Made by a program: the position numbers and the translations under genes | The notes under the pieces: generated by a model | Seen by the model: only the letters and a program-made list of their open reading frames with translations | Database searches by the model: none | Told to the model about the DNA's origin: nothing | Origin: Symbiodinium natans | Lineage: Eukaryota; Sar; Dinophyceae; Suessiales; Symbiodiniaceae | Length of the DNA stretch: 64,000 bases | Direction: 5' to 3' | Assembly: GCA_905221605.1 (NCBI GenBank) | Contig: CAJNDS010000022.1 | Span: 126,001-190,000, forward strand | Shown here: positions 49,451-61,276 of the stretch, in pieces | Numbering within the stretch: the first letter of the stretch is position 1 | Layout of the letters: each line of letters opens with the position of its first letter

Positions 49451-51185
49451 GGTGTCAAAAGGAGAGCTCCCACAGTCCAGGTGTATTGAGTTTGTCACAT
49501 TCTTATCTGCTTACGTAGCATGGAAACAAAGAGAAGCATCAGACAATCCAGTGCGATGTTGCGACATGTAGCGAATTCCTGCCGAACTCACACAACGTCG
49601 TGCAACACTTCACCACCTCTCTTCGATCGTGGCCCACGAGAAGGTCGCCGATGCGGCGCGCAGCTCTCTTGTAAGTCAGCCGCTGGTCTGGCGCCACCGA
49701 CATGCGATTGCCAGCATGGTGAATATCGCGGCCCACGCTTGGCCCCGTGCTTTGCCGTCTCGTCTCCCGGGCTTTGGCATGCACGGCGGCCCTTTCAGTT
49801 TGCGATCCAGACGTTCACTACGGACAGCCTGGCTGCAGTTTGTCGCCGTCGATCTCGACCCACCGGCAGTCGTCTCCGTCGATGGTCACCGTGCTGATGA
49901 CACCACAGCCGCACGCGAGCCCGAAAAGGAGCGGGGTGAGCGGTCTTGAGATGCCAGCCCAAACTCACGGACCTTCAACACAGAACCCTTGAACTGTGGC
50001 GACTGCTGATGAGGTGCGGTTCTCGTGTAAATACAAAGACACTTGGGCATGGAAAGGCAAGCCCGAGCACGTATCCTAGATTGTGGGAGCAATTGAAACC
50101 GTACTGGATCCTGCTGGGTATCAGTTCTTGACAAAGAGCCAGCATGCGTCAGCGTAGGCCCATAAGCTTCGGCTGCTGTGGAGACGCGTCAGGTTCAAAC
50201 GGCCGCAGGTCGCTAAAGTTGGTTTATCACCAGTGCGGCTTGTTCATCCGCCTGAAAGCTCCAGAAATGACAAATGTCGAAGGCTTTCGAAAGAAACATT
50301 TTGCACGCGAGAATTGACAGATGACAGGCCGGATGGCCCATTGTGTGTTCTTCAGTACTCGGCGAAGGTTGCTCGAACAATTACTCCCGCAACAACTTAC
50401 CTTGCGCCAGGCCGCCCCGGCGCGCGCCAATAACGATGGTACACCGCGACACAGTCGGCCTTTGTGCAGGGCCTTCGGCGGTGGCCGTGGCGGTCGGGGC
50501 AACGGGGCCTTGCTGATCGCGTCGCGCGCAATGCTGTGCTGCGTCGGACATCCTGTGTTGACGCAGCGTCCCCACCCTGCAGGACGTGCTGCGTTTCTTG
50601 CAAGCACGGTGTTCGGCCCGGCGGGCGCAGGCTGTGTTTTGTTGATGGCGCCTTGTGTCGGCGGCTGACGTTGCCGGAGCGCCAGCGGCAACTGGCGCTC
50701 CGGCAACGTCTTGAGCGACACGAGCAGTATTCCAGAGAAGATAGAATTGCTCCTAAAGAAAGGACAAACTGAAAACGTGCTACAACATACTATGTATCAT
50801 GTAATCCTAGATCTACTGCAGCATTTCCAAGACTTATGCCTGTTAAACCACCCGTTCACGGCGATTTCAACTCCCAGCTGAAGGAATACTCACCGAAGCA
50901 TCCCGCAGGACCCGGAGTTTGGCCACACGGCTGGCAGTTCCACGCGTCGCGGATTCTTTAAGCGCGCCATCGCAAGAGCGGGTTGCTGCCGGCCCCGTCG
51001 CCGAGCTCCCCGGCTATGCTGCGTTCGCAAGCGGACCCCACGCAGCTTGCGGCCATACCAGCGAGCCAGCCTTGACCCTGGCCCTTAGAGGCCAGGCAGT
51101 TGGCGTTGCGGAGATGCCTGCCGCTGTTGCGCGCCGAAAATACGGGCCGGCTTGCTATGGGGGCCTAACGGCCTGAGCCGAGCAA
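49451..51185. other. Intergenic stretch before the LINE-rich region
   Basis: Overlapping frames on both strands at 49520-49950 and 50227-50770 show no domain. The only clear structure is the perfect inverted repeat at 50668-50709. Confidence 0.4.
50668..50709. repeat. Perfect 18-bp inverted repeat, 6-nt loop
   Basis: The arm ACGTTGCCGGAGCGCCAG (50668-50685) and its exact reverse complement (50692-50709) flank the loop CGGCAA. GC-rich with a tetra-to-hexaloop spacing typical of a stable stem-loop. It lies a few hundred bases before the first LINE fragment. Confidence 0.95.
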
Positions 51186-51279
51186 TTGTGCAAGCATGCG
51201 GTTCCTGGCTCTGCTGAAAACGGAGGAGTTGCGACACCCGGTGCCGACACTGCGGGACACGCCGCCCTTCATGCGCCGC

Positions 51280-51790
51280 GGTGCGGCAGGTTTTCAATGG
51301 TTTTCATGCAAGCGCTCAGCGAGCTCCGCGCGGCCGCCGCATCTTGCCCCGCAGCCAAGGTCGGTTCGGCTCGAGCGGCGCGGGCCCGGGCCCGGAAACT
51401 GTTCCTGCTCGTGCCACGCATGCTGCTTACGTGGGCGGCGCAACAAAGCTGCTCCTACCAACATGGCGAATGGAGCCAGCGCATCCGCAGTGCTAGGCTG
51501 TCCCGGCAGTGTTCTTCGGCCCACAAACCGGAGCTCCCGCCCGACGAGGTTTCCGGGCGTAAGCGAGACCAGGCGCACGCAAAAGTGCGCTTGGGACCAG
51601 GCGCGCGCAAAAGTGCGCCTGGCACGGCGGCCACATGGCGCGTGTTGACCGACCCCGGGCGACCTCTGCAGCCACGCTCACCCATACCGGCCGAACTTTT
51701 GGCGTACGAACCTGAACGCCCGGTCCAGCTTGCAGCCGGATCAGTGGCCACGGAGCTGCGCAATTCCACCCCTCAGTCGAAATCAAACGG
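51280..51790 (+). pseudogene. LINE family A, 5' fragment (copy 3)
   Basis: RARKLFLLVPRMLLTWAAQQ, HGEWSQRIRSARL and RPLQPRSPIPAELLAYEPER align, with gaps and a frame change, to the pre-RT region of the two larger copies downstream (KLFFLAPRMLLHRAAG ... GEWLQLLRAA; RRPPEPYDPMPSEIANFAPR). Nothing of the RT core follows. The next sequence belongs to a different, endonuclease-type LINE, so the fragment is truncated at its 3' side. Confidence 0.65.
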
Positions 51791-51873
51791 CGCCTCTGGA
51801 CCGTTGCAGCGCTATTTATCTGACATGTGTGCGAACCTCCCTGTTGATGTTGTGAGTTTGCCTGCGCAAATTC

Positions 51874-53898
51874 GTGAATCGGTCAACTGCCTTCGGTCAT
51901 ATGCAAGTGCTGACCTCTCGGGAAACGGCCACGGTTCTCGTCGTCGCCAGCGCGGCGAGAGCCGAGCGTCTTGAGCTTGGCTGTCTTGAATGCCAACAGA
52001 CTGTGGTTGGCAGATGGTTCCGAGCACTTGCCCAGCCCTTTTCGTATGATGGGCCCCACGGTTGTGGAGGTTGTGAGGCTGGATTTCTGGTGAGCCATGG
52101 GGACACTTCTTGGCCTGTCCCGCTTCGTGATGCCACTTGCGCTCGCTTCCGTTGGAGATGTGTGGCGCCAGGCGGTGTTGACAGCATCCCCATCCTGATC
52201 TGCAGTTTTTATGCGCCGCATGTGGGCATGCCTTTGCTTGAGCGTATTCATTTCTGGACACAGTTGCGAGCTTCCATTCAAGAAGCGCTTCATTCCCACC
52301 CCCGTGCACGCCTGGTTTTGGCTGGCGATTCGAACGTGTATCTGTCTGAAGTCATGGGCTGCGGCCGTGAAAGGTCTGGAGAGTCGCAGCTGCGTGTACT
52401 GATTGCATCGCGGGATTTGCCTATTCGTAACCTGGTTGTGCACGACGGCTCCACTTGTGCATGTTCACCCAATGCTTGTTGCCCGGCTTTAGGTAGTGAT
52501 CACAGGCTCATCACTTTTCAGATCGCGTTGTCGTCCACAGTTGCTGACGATACTGCCTCTCCCCGCTGGCCGCGTGTTCGCAACTGGTTACCCATTGTGC
52601 AAGCCTTGCGTCCTCGCCTGTTGGCGTGGACAGCTAAATTGTCAGAACTCCATCGCGACGCTAACACGTTTTCCTCCGAAGCTAAGCTAGCCGTGCAATT
52701 CTCGATGTCCTGCATGGAGAGTTTGTTCACATGTTTTGGGACGCGGCTCGCCCCCAGGTGGCTCGTGCTTCCCGTCATCAGCCCCAGGTGGGACGACGAG
52801 TGCTATAATATGATGGTTCGCAGGAATGCTGCTTGGCGTTCGTGGTGCCGGGAAGGCACGGCTCAAGCGCGTGATGCATACAGCTCCATGCGTCGTGCGT
52901 TTCATTATTTGGTTCGCAAAAAGAAAGCCTTGTACTGGCATAGTTGGCTTCAGGCGCAAGAACGTGCCTCAGCAGCGCGTAATATTCGTCGGCAGTTTGG
53001 GCCCTCTCGGCGCCCGCTATCTGCTAACATGCGTTCATCCTCTCCACATGGTGGCGCTGTTGAGGGTGCAGCATGTATTGAAGCTTGGCGTTGCCATTTT
53101 CGCGACGTGCCTGTCTCCGCGGGCTCCGTTTCTGCAAGCTCGCCTGACCTGGAGACAGATGTCCGTCGTTTGCGCCGTCAAATGTATGCCACTGCCAGTC
53201 GCTTCGATTTCCTTCTTAGTGAGCCTGAACTCCTGCAGGTCTTGCAACAGCTGCCCGCAAACCGTGCCCCTGGCTCGGACGGCCTGACATACGAACTCTA
53301 TCGGATTGACGACGGTACTATGCGCAACGCACTCCTTTCTTTCTTTGAACCTGTGCGCTGCAGGGCGGTGGTGCCGTCAGTATGGCGCTCTGCGGTTGTC
53401 ATGCCGCTGCACAAAACTGGCGCTGAAGATGAGTTCGCCAATTACCGGCCCATCAGCCTGCTCTGTTGCGGCCTCGAGGTCTTTGAAAGGTCTCCTCCCG
53501 CATGTGAACCCGCGCATTGATGAGAGCCAAGCTGGCTTCAGGTGGGGCGCCGAGGAACAAATCTATACCCTCGTCGAAACGCTGCGCCTCCGTGCCCGCA
53601 AACGCGCCTTCTGTGCTTTTGTTGATGTGCGCAAAGCGTTCGATGTAGCATGGAGAGATGCCGTCCGCGTCCAGCTCGCTGCTATCGGTGTCACAGGCTC
53701 CACGTGGCGGGTTTTGGATGACCTTCTCGGTGCAACCAGTGCGAGAGTACTGGTTAATGGCACGTTGTCTGAGCCATGGGATGAACGGGCCGGCGTCCGC
53801 CAAGGCAGCGTGCTTGGCCCCCTTCTGTTTAACATCCTTTTTGATGGTATTTCGGCCGCCGTTCGTGCAGCTTGTCCTGGTGTCGTCAGACAGTACAT
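51874..53898 (+). pseudogene. Endonuclease-type LINE, ORF2 5' part (EEP nuclease plus RT up to the YADD region)
   Basis: The first frame holds a truncated endonuclease/exonuclease/phosphatase domain (LICSFYAPHVG, LVLAGDSNVY, ALGSDHRLITF near 52490) and the start of RT (PANRAPGSDGLTYELYR, MPLHKTGAEDEFANYRPISL). A frameshift near 53490 moves the reading to frame 2: PRIDESQAGFRWGAEEQIY, FVDVRKAFDVAWRDAV and GVRQGSVLGPLLFNILFDG. The plus-strand homology stops at ACPGVV, just before the expected YADD box. The missing endonuclease N-terminus, the frameshift and the lost tail make it a dead copy. Confidence 0.8.
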
Positions 53899-53989
53899 CC
53901 CAGTTGCAGCTAAGAGTTGGCAACCGTTGCACCCTTATGCGCCTCCAGGGCGAAAAAAGAGGGCACACGCACAAGGCATGAAGTAGGCT

Positions 53990-54830
53990 CCAAATCATCG
54001 CACCCGCAGAGGCGTGGATGGTTGCCACGGTGATGGGCAGCACGGTCATCCAAGAAGGGATGGTGGCCACACCTAGCCAATGTCCATTCCCTGACCGCCG
54101 AGGATGGCAGCCGATGGCAGCCGAGAAGCATGAACATTTTGTGAAAAATCCAAGACAGGATGACACTGGATGAAGGTGGCCAGCGATGCAAGTTCAGATG
54201 CCGCAACCTGGCGCGCACGCCAACCGACGCGGTCGAGGACTGGGCGTACACAACGATGCCTCCAACGCTGCAAAACGCGGAGGTTGCTATCGGGACCCAA
54301 GCCAAATTCATGAGGCAACGTCACGCCTGCCGAATTCAAGGCTCGAGAAGCTCCAGCCGCCCAAAAACTTGGCACGCCAACAGCGTAGCGAAAGACCCGA
54401 GCAGCAAGACCACGGTGCATGCCACCAGGGGTGGCCGAAGAAAGGTGACCAAGCAAACTGGCTTGCCCACGCAGGACTTGCACCGCGAATGGGTCCCAAC
54501 CGAGTTCGCCCAAAACGGCGGCCTTGGGTGCGCCTGCTGGCCAACACAGCAAGCGCCGAAAACTCGTGTGCAAACCACGGCTTCCTGCCCAGGCAATGCA
54601 TTGGTGGAATTTGCGGGTGCTTTTAAAGATCAACCTGTCGGTTTGCTTGTTCCACCTTTTGGAAGCATGGAAAATGACACCCAAGTAGCGATACTCATGG
54701 ACGACAGGGACAACGGAGCCCTGAAGCACAAACCGAAAGTCACGAGACCTACAACCGACAGCAAGAACAGCTGTCTTATCGGGGCCTATGCCAAAAGAGA
54801 AACGCCGCGGCGCACGAGGACCGCGACCCA
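53990..54830 (-). pseudogene. Endonuclease-type LINE, post-YADD RT tail, inverted
   Basis: On the complementary strand FSFGIGPDKTAVLAVGC, then HEYRYLGVIFHASKRWNKQT and a Leu/Ala/Arg-rich C-terminal region are the thumb and tail of a LINE RT, starting just downstream of where the plus-strand part stops. The two parts face each other tail to tail. They are either one element broken by inversion or two copies. Confidence 0.7.
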
Positions 54831-55272
54831 GAGGGACAGCCTTTTGCGGCTCGTCTTTGCGCCGCAGGAGATGGGCAACACGCGTTCATCTACGATTGCC
54901 CGTGTCGCTCTTCGTTGCAAGCGTCTGCCGAGCGCAGCGATCTTTGCTTGAGGGCTTAGAGTCTTAGAGCCTTGACGCGGCTGTTGTACCATCACTCCGT
55001 TGTATATATGTTTTCTTCTTGCTGCTCTCAGCAGCGGCGTCGTGATGCTTTTTCGTACTGATGTTGCGCCCCCCGGCAGGGCCGCGTGCCCGGTGTGCCT
55101 CACGCAGCTGCCCGACCTGCCGTGCTGCCATAGACCACCTCCCCCGGGACCCGGGCCTGCGGACGAGGTGTGAAGCGCTTGGCATCGACCTCTACCCGGC
55201 TGCACCCCCGAAAAGGTCAGCCACAGCTTGCGCCATCGAGGTCGAAGGGCTTAAGCGCCGCCCCCCAACGTG

Positions 55273-55330
55273 GGGTTTAGTGTTTAAGGTTTAGGGTTTA
55301 GGGTTTAGTCCGTTGTTTAGGGTTTAAGGT
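55273..55330. repeat. Interstitial telomere-type repeat (TTTAGGG)
   Basis: Three perfect TTTAGGG units (55290-55296, 55297-55303, 55316-55322) among degenerate GTTTAGTGTTTAAGG-type units. TTTAGGG is the telomere repeat reported for dinoflagellates. It sits between the inverted LINE tail and LINE family A copy 1. Confidence 0.85.
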
Positions 55331-55683
55331 TGGTTTGGCCCAGCGCTCTACGTGCGAAGCCAGGTTGACCTCCCACAGCATGGGGGTCGAGCAACGGAGG
55401 CATGGCGGGGGAGGCCCCGGCGTCTGGACGCACACAACCGGCAGCACGTTTTGGCAGCGCATGCAAAGCCACGGCGGAGTCCATGAGACAATGCCCACGA
55501 GACGATGCCCACGTCATTGCGGTGGGGCAGGGGGGCCCAGTGCATGCTGGCATCCGGGAGTCGACGAAGCCTAGCGCGGGTCCCGCCAGGCGGCGGCAAC
55601 AAACGGCCCGCAAGTTGCGTGGCTCCGCGGGCTCCGCAGCGTCCGCAGCGGAAAAGGTTCTGGTCGCGTAATCCGACGGTCGT

Positions 55684-58600
55684 GTGGGCCGTTTGGTGGC
55701 TGGTCTGCTCTTGCGCACCAGGTCAGGCCCCTTGCATTGGGACCGGAGCCCCCCTTGCCCGCGTCACGGGCGGTCCCCACACCCGAGCCCGCTCTCCCGC
55801 AAGCCGTCGTCCAGTATGTTGATGCTGCGCCTCCGCCGCTCCACCTCATTGCTGGCACCAACTTTGGGTGTATTGCTGGATGCTGCGGGCTTGTTCTCAG
55901 ATTCTGCGCGCCGTGCATGGCGCATGCATCCGGTCATTGGGGAGTGGTGGCAGCGCACCGTTGAGGCACTGCTCGCGCGCCCGTTTCTGCCCGTGCAGGA
56001 GCTTTCTCAGGCGGTTGCTCATGTCGGGCGGGCGTTTGGGCCACCTGTACTCCTCTCTCCTTCACTGCTTCGCTTCCGCGAGTGGGCAGGGCAACGGCAT
56101 GCGCAGGTCGCATCCCCGCTGATGCCGCTCTCGCTAATGCTGCTTCTGTGGCCCGAGGCCGGGAACAAACCACACAGCGCAGGGGGTCCAGTCACGGTGG
56201 GGCCACTGCCCCGCACCGGGCCCGCACTGAGGAGGCCACGGAGCCTGCACCTGCGCCCCCAGCGGCTGCCCGTGGCCACGGGCAAAACCGAGGCCGTGGG
56301 CGCCGAGGAAGCGGTGGGCGTGTGCCGGCCCCCAATGTTTCGGCTGAGGCCCACACGCATGCAGCTGGCGAAGCGCTCGATTCTCCAGTTGGGCCTCCAG
56401 CTCCCACGCAAGGGGAGCAACGGGTTGCCGGCATTGAAGCAGGGGTGCGACGTGGCCTCGCGCAGCTTCAAGAGGTCGACCATGGTCGACCTCCCCGCGG
56501 AGCTTCGCCGTCGGGCGCTCACGCTGCAAGGGGCTCCGCGCAAACTGCGTGGCACGCTGCGCTACGCTCTCCGCACCGGTTTGAGCGCCGCGCTCGACGC
56601 AAGGGAACCCGCTGTAGCCGCCAGCGGCTGGAAGCTCTTCTTCCTCGCGCCCCGGATGCTGCTGCACCGTGCCGCAGGGCAGAATTCCGTTCCGGCGAGC
56701 GAGCTGGAGCAGCGATGCGCCTACTTCCGACAGGGAGAGTGGCTGCAGCTGCTCCGCGCGGCGACGGGGACCAGACCTGCAGGGCAGACTGGCCGCGTCC
56801 GGGCACTGGTTGTGGGTGATGTTTTCAGGCGTTTGGTCGCCCGCGCGCTGGCGCAACACTTTGCTGCCGCTTTCCAGGAAGCTTGCCTCCCGTACCAGTT
56901 TGGTTTGAGCACGCGGGCAGGCACGGAGGGCCTCTACAAGCTCCTCCACACGGCCACGGCCCTGGACGCCCGCGCTACAGTGCTGTCCATTGATGCTGTC
57001 GGGGCCTTCGACCATGTGTCGCGCCAAGCCATGCTGGAAGGGCTCCGGTCCCGCCCGGCCCTCGCCCCACTGCTGCCTTTTGCTCGCCAGTTTTATGGCA
57101 GTGCCAGCGTCTACACCTGGCTCGACGAGACCGGCGCCGAACACGACGTGACGCAAGGCGACGGAGGCGAGCAAGGGGACCCGCTAATGCCGGCGCTCTT
57201 CTCCCTGGCGCAGCACCCCGCTTTGAGCGAGGCAGCGGCAGGGCTGCAAGAGAGTGAGGCCATCTTCGCGTTCTTGGACGACAACTATGTCGTGTCAGCA
57301 CCGGAGCGCACCGATGCGCTGCACAGCGCCCTGGAGGATGCGCTGTGGCGCCATGCGCGCGTACGCTTGAATCGAGGCAAGACCCGCGTATGGAATGCCG
57401 GCGGTGAGGAGCCTGCCGGCCTGGCCCGTCTCCAGCCGGTGGGTGCCGAGCCAGTCTGGACGGGTGCCTGGTCCTTGCCGGCAGACCAGCAAGGGTTACT
57501 GGTGCTGGGAGCGCCGCTCGGCAGCGAAGCTTTTGTGCGACGGGAACTGCGCCGCAAACGGGAGACCCAGGACCAACTGCTTGCCCGCCTGCCTGCCGTT
57601 GGGGACCTGCAGTGCGCGTGGCTCCTCCTGCTCTTCTGCGCCTCCCCGCGTGCAAACTGCTTGCTTCGGATGCTCCCGCCTGGTGCGACTGAGGCTTTTG
57701 CGCGCGAACACGACGCTGCGGTGTGCGCATGCCTAGCGGCCCTGCTGTCGCAGGACTCCCTGCCCACGCAGGCACTGCCTCAGCCCACGCAGCGCCTCGT
57801 GCACCTCCCTTTGCGGTTTGGGGGCCTGGGGGTGCGCTAGTGGTGCGCTCGGCCGTCGACGCCGCTCCCGCCGCCTACTGGGCCTCCTGGGCGGACTGCT
57901 TGCCGACCATTCGAGCCCGGGCGCCGCTGGCAGCCGATCGTTTGGTGCGCGCACTGCAGTCCTCCACCGAGACCGTGCCGCCGCTCACAGCAGCGCGTCA
58001 CGCAGCCGCCAGCCTCCGCGAGCAGGGCTACGACGCTCCCGCGTGGGATGCGCTGCTGCAGGCACGGCCAGGGCAGGAAGAACGCGAGTTTGGGGAATTT
58101 TTGCGAGGCTGGCAGCATCGTGCTGCCCTCGCCAGTGACGAGCGCGCGCTTGATTTGCATCTTTCTCACACTGATGCCGCATCTCGAGCGCTGCTGCTGT
58201 CACAGGCCGGGCCACACGCTGCGCATGCCTTCACAGTCTTCCCTACCTCAGCAGAGTTGACGGTGCCACCACCGCTCTTCCGCGTCTTGCTGCTGCGACG
58301 GCTTCGCCTGCCGCTGCCTGTCGCACCGCGCACGTGCGCCTGCCGAGGTCGCCTGGACCCCCTCGGCGACCACAGGGCTGCGTGTGCGACTTCCGGTGTG
58401 CTCGCATCTCGAGCCCTCCCTCTCGAGCGGGCAGTGGCGAGGGTGTAGCCCGCAACGTTCGCCTGGCTGACATGAACATCGATGTCCCGGTCTCGGATGA
58501 CCGCCGCATCGAAGTCGTGCGCAGCAAGCTGTTGATGCCACCATCGTCAGCCCCGCGACGCGGGCGGGCGACGCCCAGCCCGGAGCTGATGTGCATCCCG

Positions 58601-58940
58601 GTCGGGCTGTGGATTGCGCCGCCCGACGCAAACGCCGCCAAGCCTACCCCGAGCTCGTGCGCGCTCGCCGCTGCCGTTTGGTGGTCGTCGGAGTGGAGGT
58701 TGGGGGCCGGTTCGGCGCAGAGGCGGCCACTTGGCTCCGGCTGCTCGCCGGGCAACGTGCGTCGGACGTTCTGGCGGCCACGCCGTCGCCGCCCAGCGCG
58801 CCATCGCCGCGTCCTTGTTGGAACTCCCGCTCGTGGGAGAGTGCAACGTCGCCGGAAAGGCGCCGGAGCTGCACGAAGTGCTTGCAGACGTGCGCTGGCA
58901 GCTCCCGGTCATGGGCAGCCGCCAGGGGCCTCACTAGTGT
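55684..58940 (+). pseudogene. LINE family A, copy 1: RT with LDD-type active site and C-terminal nuclease-like domain
   Basis: An Arg/Gly-rich N-terminal reading (56082-56470, other frame) leads into VDLPAELRRRALTLQGAPRK. RT blocks follow: ALVVGDVFRRLVARALAQHF, LSIDAVGAFDHVSRQAML (motif A), EQGDPLMPALFSLAQHPAL (motif B) and AFLDDNYVVSAPER (motif C, LDD in place of YADD). A frameshift at about 57838 leads to YWASWADCLPTIRARAPLAA and a Cys/His motif CACRGRLDPLGDHRAAC. After more shifts come RLADMNIDVPVSDDRRIEVV and RKRRQAYPELVRARRCRLVV then GVEVGGRFGAEA, which resembles a restriction-like (PD-(D/E)XK) endonuclease. About 170 residues of the RT fingers are missing compared with copy 2. Confidence 0.75.
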
Positions 58941-59024
58941 CCCCGGCAGGAGCGCCTCCGTACTCTGTAGGACCAGGTAGGCACTGACGGCCGGGACTCT
59001 GGATTGCCGGGAAAAAGGTCCGCG

Positions 59025-59040
59025 AAAAAAAAAAAAAAAA
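59025..59040 (+). other. Oligo(A) tract, likely 3' end of LINE A copy 1
   Basis: Sixteen A bases end the GC-rich sequence downstream of the nuclease-like domain. An A tail at this position fits target-primed insertion. Target duplications were not identified. Confidence 0.5.
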
Positions 59041-59041
59041 G

Positions 59042-61236
59042 GAGCGGCACGATCGTGCCGGGCCTGAGCAAAGCGCTGCCGGTGCCAGCCGTGATGCGGC
59101 CACCGAGCCCAGTCATGTCCCCAGCCGCACGGAGCCCTCGGCAGGTAGCCGTGCTCTGCCTGGGCCTGAAGCCGAGGATTCCCGCGCAGAGGATGCCACT
59201 CTGGCTCGCGTCGCCGCGCGCGCGGCCGGTTCACAGACCCGCGGCCGCGGTCGAGGTCGACGTGGGGGGCGCGGGCGCGGGGCAGATGCCGAGGTTGAGT
59301 GTGCGTCTGAGCCATGTGCCGCCGATGCGCCTGCTGACGCGATCCCGAGCGGCACCGCCGCGTTGCGCCGGAAGAGGGTTTGCGTGTTGGCCTCGCCTCT
59401 CTGGACGGCATCGACCTCGAGGCAACCCTCAGGAGCCGCTTCCTCACGCTCCTTGCGAGGCGCCCTCCGCACGGCCATGCGAGCAGGCCTGGAATTGATA
59501 TCGGAACGCACATCGCCTCAATTGGAGCTCCGGGGCTGGAAACTCTTCCTTCTTGCCCCGCGCATGCTCTTACATCGCACAGCCGGTGCGACGCGCGTAG
59601 CGCCGGGCGAGCTTGTGTGCCGTTGCGAAGCTTTCGCACGTGGCGAGTGGCCCGTCCTCCTCCAGGCTGCCTCGCGCACTGCCGCTTCTCCGCATGAGGC
59701 GGCCCGAAATGTTGCTCCTGATCCCGAGGCTCGGGCGGCACGCGCTGCGGCTCTGGTCCATCTCGGCGAGCTCTCAGCTGCGGGCCGCGCCCTGGTTGCT
59801 GAGCCGCTTGCGCCCGCCACCGACGCCACCCTCGCAGAACTCCGGGATCCTCAGCGGCGTCCACCCGAGCCGTACGACCCCATGCCGTCCGAGATTGCTA
59901 ACTTTGCCCCACGTGAGCCGTGCCCCCTTTCTTTGCCAGCGTTCCTTGCTAGCCTGCGAACCGCAAGGCGTGGCGCTGCTGCGGGACCCTCCGGCGCCAC
60001 TGCTGAGCACCTCCGCATCCTGCTGGATGACGAGGTCGATAGCCAACTTCTCCACTGCGCCGCGCAACGTCTCGCGTGCTTAGCCCGTATTGGTGAGGGA
60101 GGCACGCACGCTCAAGGTGCGGGGCGAAGGCCTGCGCGAGGGTCCTCCCGACCAAACGGCGAAGGACATCTCCGACAACGAGCGCGCGAATGCCCCGTCC
60201 ATCCGGCTTTTGTAAAGCGACAATTCTGCCAACCCGAATGGCCGCCAGGGCTGCGTCCGGCACGTCCGCCTGCGCCAGCCGGCAGTGAGGCCCTTCCGCG
60301 TGTCCGGCGGGCTGCCACGGAGGTCGACCCGCGTGCAACCATCGCGCAGGGCGAGGGTGGCGAACAGGGAGACCCGCTCATGCCAGCGCTGTACTCGCTG
60401 GCACAGCGCCCGGCGCTCCAGGAGGTGCAGGAAAAGCTGCGGGATGGCGAGGCGATCTTCGCGTACCTCGACGACACGTATATTATCGCCCTGCCGGAGC
60501 GGATACACGAACTCTACGAGGCGTACAGACGCGCCTTGTGGGTGCATTCACGTGTTGAACTCAACAGTCGCAAGACGCGTGTCTGGAACGCGGCAGGCGA
60601 GGAACCGCCTGGGCTGTCAGTGTTGCACGGGAACGCTGACGCCGCAATCTGGGTTGGGGACTGGGCGCTCCCGCCACAGCAGCAAGGGCTCACGGTCCTT
60701 GGCACCCCTTTAGGCAGCGACGCATACGTGCGTCTGCGGCTCGCGCAGAAGCGCGAGGAGCACGATCGCCTGCTCCAACGAATCCCGCTCGTCAAGGACT
60801 TGCAGGCTGCCTGGCTGCTGCTGCACTGCTGCGCCGCCCCGCGGGCCAACTACCTCCTGCGCGCTCTGCCGCCAGCCGCGACGGCCGAGTATGCTGCCTC
60901 TCACGACTCCGCTGTGACTCGCTGCCTCGCCACGCTCCTGGGCCATGCGGACGCAATGCTGCCTCCCCAGTCGGAGCGAGCGGCACACTTGCCACTACGC
61001 TTTGGTGGCTTGGGCTTGCGAGAGGCCACGGCGGACCGCCATGCTGCGTACTGGGCCTCCTGGATGGACAGCCTCCCCGTCATCCAGGCGCGCTTGCCTT
61101 CGGCAGCTAACCGTTTGCTGCTTTCCCTCCGCGCGCAGGAGCAGGAGGCCCCCTTGCCCTCCATACTCGCCGCCGCACAAGCCGCAGCGTATTTTGCTGG
61201 ACAGGGCTATCAAGCCAAAGTGGCTCAAGCGGGCCT
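59042..61236 (+). pseudogene. LINE family A, copy 2 (internally rearranged, interrupted by an L1-like element)
   Basis: Begins with an Arg/Gly-rich reading (about 59160-59340, TRGRGRGRRGGRGRG), then KLFLLAPRMLLHRTAGATR, RRPPEPYDPMPSEIANFAPR and GAAAGPSGATAEHLRILLDD. The segment at about 60072-60280 is inverted. RT resumes at EQGDPLMPALYSLAQRPAL and AYLDDTYIIALPERIHELY (LDD) and continues in one frame through LPLRFGGLGLREATADRHAA. Motif A (IDAVGAFDHV in copy 1) is absent. Homology ends at AGQGYQA near 61220, where the L1-like insertion begins, so the Cys/His and nuclease-like regions are not present here. Confidence 0.75.
60072..60280 (-). pseudogene. Inverted RT-fingers segment within LINE A copy 2
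   Basis: The complementary strand reads ADVPDAALAAIRVGRIVALQ, then RALVVGDVLRRLVGRTLAQA and ERACLPHQYGLSTR, which is the family A RT block that should be on the plus strand between CLARIG and the motif B region. It is therefore a local inversion of about 200 bp, accompanied by loss of motif A. Confidence 0.75.
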
Positions 61237-61276
61237 GAGGGGGGGGTTTCCACGCGACGCAATAGTTGTGTGCAAC

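Noticed and set aside
50227-50770. Protein-coding frames on either strand
   Set aside because: Several equally long overlapping frames, no domain, and they run through the perfect inverted repeat.
53990-54830. Classical twin-primed LINE inversion
   Set aside because: The parts are tail to tail; twin priming produces head-to-head segments with the 3' part and its A tail intact.
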